From NCBI RefSeq assembly GCF_965283645.1, contig NZ_CBDIPG010000001.1:3782001-3846000 (forward strand): 64,000 nucleotides of DNA, read 5' to 3'. The translations under genes were made by a program, and so were the position numbers. This DNA comes from Kordia sp965283645. GTDB lineage: Bacteria > Bacteroidota > Bacteroidia > Flavobacteriales > Flavobacteriaceae. Shown here one piece after another: positions 7,840-14,747 of this stretch; the stretch's first letter is position 1; the number at the start of each line of letters is the position of its first letter. The notes below the pieces were generated by a model that was not told where the DNA came from, did not search any database, and saw nothing but the letters and a program-made list of their open reading frames with translations.

Positions 7840-8532
7840 TCATTTAGCTAAACTTTCCAGTTTTTTAAAAACAAGAACCTTATACATAGCACTGATTGGA
7901 ACTTTATTATTTTCAATGAATAAATGTGTTTTGGTTGCTTTTGTAACTCTATCCAAATTAGAAATGTATGATTTATGTGTACGTTGGAAATTCTCAGATA
8001 ATAATGTTGTAATATTAATAAGTGTTTCAGAGATTAGGTACATTCTTGAATCTGTAAATAATTTTAAATAATTCCCAAAACTCTGAATATACAGAATTGA
8101 TTTAAATGAAATATTAACAGGCATTCCATCATGTTTTATTTGAAGTTCTTCATTTCCTATATTTTTTTTAGTCTGTGTTATTTTTGAAGCTGAAACTTTG
8201 TTTATTGCTTTCAAAAAGCGTTCAATTTTTATAGGTTTTAATAAATAATCTACAACATCATAGTTATAACTTTCTAATGCATACTCAGAATACGCTGTAG
8301 TTAAAATAACCTTAGGAGGTTTTATCATAGAACGCAAAATTTCCATCCCACTAAGTTCAGGCATTTCTATATCTAGAAAGATGAGATCAACTTCATTTTG
8401 CTGCATGAAATTGACAAATTCAAGTGGATTTCCTGTGCTTACTACTAATTCAAAGTTGTTAATTTTAGAACAATACTCTTCTAACACTTTGCGTGCTAAT
8501 ATTTCATCATCTACAATGCCAATTTTAATCAT
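7840..8532 (-). CDS. LytTR-family response regulator
   Basis: A 230-residue regulator. Residues 1-120 form a receiver domain with acidic pocket DDE (8-10), phospho-acceptor Asp54 (LIFLDIEMP), Thr in LTTAYS and Lys in LLKPI. Residues 130-230 are a LytTR DNA-binding domain (QSFGNYLKLF, RTHKSYISNL). It is the partner of the histidine kinase immediately upstream; their coding regions abut with no gap, so they are co-transcribed and probably coupled. The divergent hydrolase genes at 9766 and 11780 are the natural candidates for regulated targets, but no binding site was identified. Confidence 0.93.
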   Translation of the reverse strand: MIKIGIVDDEILARKVLEEYCSKINNFELVVSTGNPLEFVNFMQQNEVDLIFLDIEMPELSGMEILRSMIKPPKVILTTAYSEYALESYNYDVVDYLLKPIKIERFLKAINKVSASKITQTKKNIGNEELQIKHDGMPVNISFKSILYIQSFGNYLKLFTDSRMYLISETLINITTLLSENFQRTHKSYISNLDRVTKATKTHLFIENNKVPISAMYKVLVFKKLESLAK

Positions 8533-9549
8533 CTACAATTTTTTTAATATTGAAACTGTTAAATCAATAGATAAATTTACACGATATTCTTCTTTGGTAT
8601 CTTCAATTTCTAATACGTGAGAATTAGGATATAAAAGGTTTAAACGTCTTTTTACATTTTCAAGACCCATTCCTTCTCTTTTCGATGTGGAAATCATCGA
8701 AGGCTTTGAGTTGAGCACACCAAAATGAAGCGTAGTATTTTTTATAGCTACGGAAACATCAATTGTACTGAGTTCATTAGTGCTTTGCGCACCATGTTTT
8801 ACAGCATTTTCAACAAAAGGAATAAGTAGCATAGGAGCAATCCTTAAGTTCAATAAATCTCCACTTATTAAAAATTCAATAGTACAACGCTTGCTCAATC
8901 TTTTTTCTTCAAGTAACAAATAATTTTCTACAAACTCAAGTTCTTCTTTTAATAAAACGGTCTCTTTTTTAGAACTCTCTAGTTGATATCGCATTAACTC
9001 TGAGAGCTGCATGACAAGATCTGGAGTTTCGGGTGATTGCTGTCTGGAAAGGGCATAAATACTATTTAATGAGTTAAATAAAAAATGAGGATTCACCTGC
9101 TCTTTTAGATAATTAAGCTCCATCTCTTTTTGTAATTTTTCTTTCTCAGCATTTTCTCTTTGTATGATTATATTCCTTCTTAAAAAGAAAGCGGCCATTC
9201 CTGTTCCAGTTGTATAAAAATGAAACAAAAAAGTTTTAGTAACACCGGACCAGTTGTTTTTATCATAAGCTTCTAAATATGCCACAATAAATATACACCC
9301 AATGAGTAAGAGTCCGTATATAAAATATTTTTTCTTATCAAAAAAGTAAGGAATGAGAACAAAATGATTTACCCATATAACTGCCATAATATTAATGGCA
9401 TAGTTAAGTGCCCATAAAAAAAAAGAAAAAGGCGTATCATATCGATCTATAGATATCCATCCGCTCATTAGTTCAAGAATAAGCACTAAGAAAAAAGCGC
9501 CTATGTTTATAAGGATTGTATTCTTTAATGACTTTTTAATCATAAACAC
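8533..9549 (-). CDS. LytS-type sensor histidine kinase
   Basis: A 338-residue membrane kinase. Four hydrophobic segments occupy the first 130 residues, then a short coiled coil (RENAEKEKLQKEMEL) leads to the His_kinase domain with the acceptor motif NPHFLFNSLNSIYAL and a C-terminal ATPase domain (N-box FVENAVKHG, G-box GMGLENVKRRL). There is no large extracellular sensor domain, so it probably senses membrane or intramembrane cues. The start may be Met1 or Met3, two codons apart. It pairs with the LytTR regulator downstream. Confidence 0.92.
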   Translation of the reverse strand: MFMIKKSLKNTILINIGAFFLVLILELMSGWISIDRYDTPFSFFLWALNYAINIMAVIWVNHFVLIPYFFDKKKYFIYGLLLIGCIFIVAYLEAYDKNNWSGVTKTFLFHFYTTGTGMAAFFLRRNIIIQRENAEKEKLQKEMELNYLKEQVNPHFLFNSLNSIYALSRQQSPETPDLVMQLSELMRYQLESSKKETVLLKEELEFVENYLLLEEKRLSKRCTIEFLISGDLLNLRIAPMLLIPFVENAVKHGAQSTNELSTIDVSVAIKNTTLHFGVLNSKPSMISTSKREGMGLENVKRRLNLLYPNSHVLEIEDTKEEYRVNLSIDLTVSILKKL

Positions 9550-9765
9550 ATTTATTAAATTCTAATAAAGATAGTATCTATACATGCAAACCTCCCTAAT
9601 TATTATACAAAAGCCTGATATCAATGACGAAATGACTTTATCATTTAATTATTGGGTTTATCCTATATAATCGATTAAACAGGGATTATACTATATTTTT
9701 ATCTAACCATTGAATTATAGTAAAGCCTTAATAATTCAGTTATTCAATTAAAAAAAGAAGGAAAC

Positions 9766-11754
9766 ATGAAAATTACTAAATTATCAATATTGACAATAAT
9801 CTTGTCTTTTAATACTGTCTTTGCACAGGAAAATAGTGTAAAAGAGTTCACATCAAATGGAGAAGGAACTTCCTTAGTATTACCGCATATTCAAGTCATT
9901 CCAATAAAAGATACTAAGACAGAAAGAAACTATGAGCTTTATATAGAATTGCCCGAAGATTATTCTGAGAATACTAATAAAACCTATCCTGTTCTTTATT
10001 ATACGGACGCTACATGGCATCGCGAAATGCTATCTGGGGCAACAGAATACATGCTAGAAGATGTGATTTTAGTTGGAATTTCTTGGCAATTAGATATCAA
10101 TGAAGACCTGAAAAAAGAGAGAGGAACACACGTGAGTCGGTTTCGAGATTATAGTAGTCGCAAATCAAATAAACCTAAAATTCAAGCAAAATATCAATTA
10201 GGGCAAGCTGATAAACATATAGACTTTATTCGCAATGATGTCATTACCTATGTTGACAATACCTATCGAACTGACCTAAATAGTCGCACCTATTTTGGGT
10301 ATTCAATGGGCGGAGAATTTGGTGCTTATGTACTATTGACACAGCCAGATATCTTTAATAATTACATTCTTGGAAGTCCATCGATCAAAAATGATGTTCC
10401 GTATCTAACTAAACTAAATTCGAAATTTGGACCTTTTGATGCGTCAAATAGAAAATCGAGTCTGAATGCGAATGTTTTTATTGCTTATGGTTCATTAGAA
10501 GAAGAGATGGTTGAACCTATTGAGGAATTTATTAAATTATTAAAAGATAGAAGAGATGGCGGTTTAGCCGTACATAAAGAAGTGATTGAGGGTAATCATG
10601 GAACTGCATTCCCTATGACAGCAGTTCGCAGTATAGCTTGGTTGACATCTTTGATGAGTCCTGTTTCAAGTGATAATTATGATGTCTCATTCTGGGATAT
10701 GCCGCATCTCAATAATGCATTTATTAGCATAACACCAGAAGATAGAAAAGATGGGATATTTGTTGATACATTAGCGGTGAGTAGCAATGATCGAAACGCA
10801 ATCCTCAAACTCTCTCAAGATATTTTTGATGGTAAACATGGTAACTATGATGCGTTACTCATTTCGCATAAAAACAAATTAGTTTTTGAATCCTATTACA
10901 AAAAAGGGCGTATCAATTTGCCTCATGGACAAGCATCAGCAGTAAAAGCGTATACTAGTTTGGTTTTGGGTAGAGCAATTCAAATGGGGTATTTATCTAT
11001 GGAAGATCTACACAAACCTTTAATTAGTTTTCTAAAAGATGTAGATCCTGAAAAAATCACCAAAGGAGCCGAAAAAATTACACTTCATAAAGCATTGACC
11101 ATGCACGGAGGATTGACTATAGACAGAGATAAATGGAAAGAAATTGAGAATGATTCAATTCGATTAAAAGGTCAAGGGCTGGTTCAGACACTTTTTGAGC
11201 AAAGCGAACCTATAACCGACGAATCTCAGACTTATTTGTATGGTAATTTTAATCCAATGCTGGTGATGACGGTCATTGATGCCGTGGTTCCTGGAACGGC
11301 AGAGGACTTTATTAAAAGGGAGCTACTTGATAAACTCGGTATTACAAATTATAAATGGTCAAATCATATTAGCGGTTTGCCAGAAGCAGGGTGGCGTGCA
11401 AATATCATGTCTCGCGACATGCTCAAATTGGGTAATTTGGTTCTCAATAATGGTAAATTAAATGGCGAACAGCTTATTTCTGTAGAATATCTTGCCAAAG
11501 CCACCAGTGGCATTGTGAAACCTACTCAAGATTGGATGCCAAAAGACTATCGTTACGGTTATTTTTGGTATCAAACATTCGTAAAGGTAGGCACTAAAAG
11601 TTATGATGCCACATTTGCTTGGGGAGGCGGTGGACAACGTGTAATAGTGATAGAAGAACTTGACTTAATAATTGTAATTTCTGGTCATGATAGAGACGAT
11701 AAAATAATGTCTCAAATTTCTGAAATCATTATACCAGCGTTTGTAAAACAATAA
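9766..11754 (+). CDS. Secreted esterase / beta-lactamase-like fusion protein
   Basis: A 662-residue exported protein with a signal peptide (residues 1-21, ending VFAQE). Residues 35-300 are an alpha/beta hydrolase of the esterase-D/IroE type: YELYIELPEDY, the nucleophile elbow GYSMGG with Ser180 and a late GNHG histidine. Residues 345-660 form a serine beta-lactamase-like domain with intact S-x-x-K (Ser391, Lys394), Y-x-N (Tyr492-Asn494) and a WGGGG third motif. In such families these domains act on ester, peptide or lactam substrates in the periplasm or outside. Two catalytic domains in one chain is unusual. The gene is divergent from the two-component pair and followed at once by a lipoprotein of the same second-domain family. 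Confidence 0.85.
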   Translation: MKITKLSILTIILSFNTVFAQENSVKEFTSNGEGTSLVLPHIQVIPIKDTKTERNYELYIELPEDYSENTNKTYPVLYYTDATWHREMLSGATEYMLEDVILVGISWQLDINEDLKKERGTHVSRFRDYSSRKSNKPKIQAKYQLGQADKHIDFIRNDVITYVDNTYRTDLNSRTYFGYSMGGEFGAYVLLTQPDIFNNYILGSPSIKNDVPYLTKLNSKFGPFDASNRKSSLNANVFIAYGSLEEEMVEPIEEFIKLLKDRRDGGLAVHKEVIEGNHGTAFPMTAVRSIAWLTSLMSPVSSDNYDVSFWDMPHLNNAFISITPEDRKDGIFVDTLAVSSNDRNAILKLSQDIFDGKHGNYDALLISHKNKLVFESYYKKGRINLPHGQASAVKAYTSLVLGRAIQMGYLSMEDLHKPLISFLKDVDPEKITKGAEKITLHKALTMHGGLTIDRDKWKEIENDSIRLKGQGLVQTLFEQSEPITDESQTYLYGNFNPMLVMTVIDAVVPGTAEDFIKRELLDKLGITNYKWSNHISGLPEAGWRANIMSRDMLKLGNLVLNNGKLNGEQLISVEYLAKATSGIVKPTQDWMPKDYRYGYFWYQTFVKVGTKSYDATFAWGGGGQRVIVIEELDLIIVISGHDRDDKIMSQISEIIIPAFVKQ

Positions 11755-11779
11755 TTCCACAAAAAAATACATCTAAACC

Positions 11780-13021
11780 ATGAAAAACATAACAGGACTA
11801 CTACTTTTAATATTTCTTTTTCTTGCATGTAAAAATGAACAAAAAAAGGACTCAGATGCCTTAAGTACTACAAGCCCAAAATATGAAACGTATAATTATT
11901 CTGGATTTACAAAAGAAGAAATTTATGGATTCCATAAACGTATTTTTGAAGGAGGAAATTGGACCGAATATGGTGATCTGGAACGATACTATTATTTAAA
12001 CTTTTCCGAAATAAAGAAACACTCGCGTATACTTAGGTCAAATACGCCAAAAATTCTAGAAGAAACACCAAGAGATGATGTAAAAAATTTTAGTACGTCA
12101 ACAGATTTAAAAAAAGGAGGTGGACTATCATTAAATGACTATGTACAGCAAGTAGAAGTTAATGGGTTAATTATAATTCATAAAGGCACAATCGTCTTTG
12201 AAGGCTACCCAAGAATGTTCCCAACAGATTTGCATATTAATATGTTAATAACCCAAGTTTTTGTGAGTACTGCAATTGCTATTCTGGAGGATAGCCATTT
12301 AATCGATACTAGCAAACCCATTGATCACTACTTTGATGCCCTAAAAGGGTCAGGTTGGGAAGGTGTTCCAGTAGTTGATATTCTTAACATGAGTTCTGGA
12401 ATTGATCGCCCATTTGAGACATATGAAAAAAGTTTAGACCCAATTAAAGAATTCGCTATGACAAAATCAACTAAGCCTTCAGGAACTGAGCAACAAAATT
12501 CCAATGCCGACGCTATGGTATTAACGCTATTAGTTGAAAAAATTAGCGGTCTTACCTTTAAAGATTTTGTGGAACAAAAAATATGGAAAAAGATAGGGGC
12601 TGAACATAGTGCCCTTTTAGCAATCAACACTAATGGGACTTCTGTTTCATATCGCGATGGCATGTCAACAACACTTCGAGATCTTGCTAAATTTGGTCTT
12701 GCTTTTACGCCTAGTGGTCGAAAGAGCGCCAATCCAATAATTTCTGATGCGCATTTATCTAAAATCAGAAATGTAAATAAAAATCTCAAAAAGAAGTTGC
12801 GATATTCAGAAGAAATAATATATAGTAGTTATCAATGGGGAGCAGTCTACGAAGATGGCGATCTTTACAAAGGTGCACATGGCGGGCAAGGTCTTTATAT
12901 CTCTCCTTCTAAAGATTTGGTTATTGCATATTTCGGAACTGCCAATACTGATCGTGAAAGCAATCAACTTCATGTCATTTCTCGACAGCTTTCCAAATCA
13001 GGACTGTTTGATCTTGAGTGA
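11780..13021 (+). CDS. Beta-lactamase-like lipoprotein lacking catalytic residues
   Basis: A 413-residue lipoprotein (lipobox LFLAC, Cys17) with a serine beta-lactamase/penicillin-binding fold: the LIIIHKGTIVFEGY strand, the ILNMSSGIDRP motif and a C-terminal GAHGGQG third motif. At the first catalytic motif, where family members read H-I-W-F-S-V-T-K, this protein reads HINMLITQ, so Ser becomes Leu156 and Lys becomes Gln159. The second motif, Y-S-N in relatives, is N-S-N (240-242). It is therefore expected to be inactive as a hydrolase and may bind or regulate instead. It starts 25 bases after the fusion protein and is likely in the same operon. Confidence 0.8.
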   Translation: MKNITGLLLLIFLFLACKNEQKKDSDALSTTSPKYETYNYSGFTKEEIYGFHKRIFEGGNWTEYGDLERYYYLNFSEIKKHSRILRSNTPKILEETPRDDVKNFSTSTDLKKGGGLSLNDYVQQVEVNGLIIIHKGTIVFEGYPRMFPTDLHINMLITQVFVSTAIAILEDSHLIDTSKPIDHYFDALKGSGWEGVPVVDILNMSSGIDRPFETYEKSLDPIKEFAMTKSTKPSGTEQQNSNADAMVLTLLVEKISGLTFKDFVEQKIWKKIGAEHSALLAINTNGTSVSYRDGMSTTLRDLAKFGLAFTPSGRKSANPIISDAHLSKIRNVNKNLKKKLRYSEEIIYSSYQWGAVYEDGDLYKGAHGGQGLYISPSKDLVIAYFGTANTDRESNQLHVISRQLSKSGLFDLE

Positions 13022-13366
13022 AATGACCTATAAGAATATATAATACATGAAATATTTTGGTATTAGTAAGTATTTAAAAATTAGATCTTTAGAGTTTTAA
13101 TACTTGTATGAGTACTATTTTTAAATGTTTGCAATACTGAAATTAAAAACCAACAAACTTACTGTTAAGTTGTTTATTTCTATGTATTGTTTCAATAAAT
13201 GAAAGATAGAAATATGGTATTTTGTTTTCTTTTAATTTTGATACACTATATTTTTCAGCTACTAAAGAAGACGAAGTTCTTGATAAATTTTTCTTACTTT
13301 ACAAAACGCATTAAACTCTATTAAAACAGGTGTTAACAAGTCTTTCATATCAACCCCAAAGTATCT

Positions 13367-13452
13367 AAAGTCGAACTTTTTGATTGAAGATTTAAAGGTA
13401 ATTAGTCAGTTCGTTAATGAACATTCCGTAATTATTAATTTTTGTTAAGACT
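13367..13452. repeat. Right copy of the diverged direct repeat flanking the accessory island
   Basis: It shares four ordered blocks with 7734-7835 in the same orientation, starting AAAGTCGAACTTTTTGA and ending TTTTTGTTAAGACT. It overlaps the end of a decayed reverse-strand reading frame. Confidence 0.6.
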
Positions 13453-13653
13453 TACTTGTACATCATTGATACGGTTGACAATTAATAATTTTTTATTGAT
13501 ACTATGCTTTGCTAGTGCTCCATTAAAAATTTTCAACCAGTTTACAATTTCATTTTTACGTTGATCTCATAGAATGTTTTTTTAATATTCGGAAATATCA
13601 ATATACCGCGGTTGTGCATTGAATAAATATTGCCAATTTCTTATTTCATTCGG
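13435..13653 (-). pseudogene. Decayed reading frame of unknown origin
   Basis: One reverse-strand frame reads protein-like sequence across this stretch (for example QPRYIDISEY, then KNEIVNWLKIFNGAL and INKKLLIVNRIND), interrupted by two stop codons, before a final TAA at 13435. No start or family can be assigned. The codon content looks like former coding sequence. Confidence 0.4.
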
Positions 13654-13681
13654 TTATCAAAACCTTGTAATTTAGTTTTGA

Positions 13682-14011
13682 ATTCTTTTTCAAAATCAAT
13701 TACCTGAATTACCACATCTGCATAATTTGTGGTATATGGATATCATCGATTTTATCTCAATTCATCACATCAAATTTTATGTTCACACCGTACTTGATAA
13801 TTTCTCAAGGAAAATAGTAGCTGATACTATTTCACACAGAAAGAATGTAAGAGCAAGAATGCTCATTGGTTTTCGTAAAGCCGTCAAATAAGAACTTGAT
13901 TTTATTGTAGATGTAGACACCGAAAACCATTCTAAATTACTCAATTCAAAATACACAGAAATTTCTTTGATCAAATTTAATTTAATTGATCAATCACACA
14001 TAAACAATTGA
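13682..14011 (+). pseudogene. Remnant of an rve-type (DDE) transposase
   Basis: The forward frame reads NLWYMDIIDF, then YVHTVLDNFSRKIVAD, which matches the integrase-core signature in which a Trp-x-x-Asp strand is followed by a conserved D-N-x-S-R-K-I motif. After a stop at 13889 the same frame continues with ELDFIVDVDTENHSKLL, which fits the later D-x-G-x-E-N region of the fold with the glycine lost. The N-terminal half and both ends are missing, and it cannot encode an active enzyme. It marks a past insertion event just upstream of the Hint/exporter operon. Confidence 0.7.
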
Positions 14012-14036
14012 TCAATCACAACTATAACTAATTGAT
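13984..14036. repeat. Short repeats of AATTGATCAATCACA
   Basis: Two exact 15-base copies lie at 13984-13998 and 14006-14020, and a partial copy (AATTGAT) at 14030-14036 overlaps the -33 element of the downstream promoter. The core TTGATCAA is itself palindromic. This spacing, 22 to 24 bases, could place a dimeric regulator on one face of the DNA; that is inference. Confidence 0.6.
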
Positions 14037-14062
14037 AAACATATTTTTACTACATATATTTG
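14032..14062 (+). promoter_or_regulatory. Promoter of the Hint/exporter operon
   Basis: TTG at 14032-14034, a 20-base spacer and TATATTTG at 14055-14062 match the Bacteroidota vegetative consensus (TTG, about 19-21 bases, TAnnTTTG). The predicted transcript starts near 14070, about 50 bases before the ATG at 14120. Confidence 0.7.
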
Positions 14063-14119
14063 GCTTATGGAAGAAGCCGAAAATCCAGAAAAGAGTAGGC
14101 ACATTTTAAAATTATTAGT

Positions 14120-14689
14120 ATGAAAAAAAAGATTTTAAACGACGGCTGTATGCGCACAATTATTGGAGGTCCAACACATCAATTACGGGATCCAATTCCA
14201 CCTGGTGGTGCTGGTACAAGTTGTTTTCATGAAGAGACCATGATCGTGACTAACAATGGCTCAAAAATGATTAAAAACATAGATTTAACCATAGACAAAA
14301 TTTGGAATCCAATTAATCAAAAGTGGATGGAATTATCTAGAAAAACGGTGACTCTTTGGCAAGGTGAAGTCTGTAAAATTGCAACTTCTGAAAATGAACT
14401 GATCACCACAAGCAATCACCCTTTTATGCTTAAAGATGGAACAGTTTTAAAGGCTGAAAATTTGGAGGTCGGTGATGTATTGGACAACGGCAGCGAGGGC
14501 ATAGTTATTAAGGCTATGCAATTGAATAAAGTTCAGGAATATGTCATAGTGCATAATCTGGTGTTTAAAAATGCTGGAACAGCCGATTGTGAACATTTTG
14601 TAGAAGCTAATGGTATTCCTTCGGGAATTTTACATTTACAAGATAAAGTAGCAAACGCATCACTTACGAAGGCTTTACAACTCAATTAG
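14120..14689 (+). CDS. GG-leader peptide fused to a Hint (intein/hedgehog-type) domain
   Basis: A 189-residue protein in three parts. Residues 1-17 form a short basic leader ending in a double glycine (MRTIIGG), the type cut by C39 peptidases. Residues 18-34 are a proline- and glycine-rich linker with a second GG. Residues 35-165 are a Hint domain: first residue Cys35 (SCFHEETMIV), block B TTSNHPF with Thr97 and His100, the VGDVL strand, and the late HFVEANGI segment. Hint domains catalyse an N-to-S acyl shift at their first Cys. The usual C-terminal His-Asn after ANGI is absent (IPSG here), so complete splicing is unlikely, while thioester formation at Cys35 remains possible. The exporter genes follow directly, which suggests that it is their cargo. 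Confidence 0.85.
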   Translation: MKKKILNDGCMRTIIGGPTHQLRDPIPPGGAGTSCFHEETMIVTNNGSKMIKNIDLTIDKIWNPINQKWMELSRKTVTLWQGEVCKIATSENELITTSNHPFMLKDGTVLKAENLEVGDVLDNGSEGIVIKAMQLNKVQEYVIVHNLVFKNAGTADCEHFVEANGIPSGILHLQDKVANASLTKALQLN

Positions 14690-14747
14690 TAATCTTGTAC
14701 TGATTCAGGCTCTCGCTTGGATCGGTACTTCTTCTTTTACAATAACT

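Noticed and set aside
13783..13974. A 63-codon reverse frame in the gap before the Hint gene
   Set aside because: It is the shadow of the forward transposase remnant, which matches a known family.
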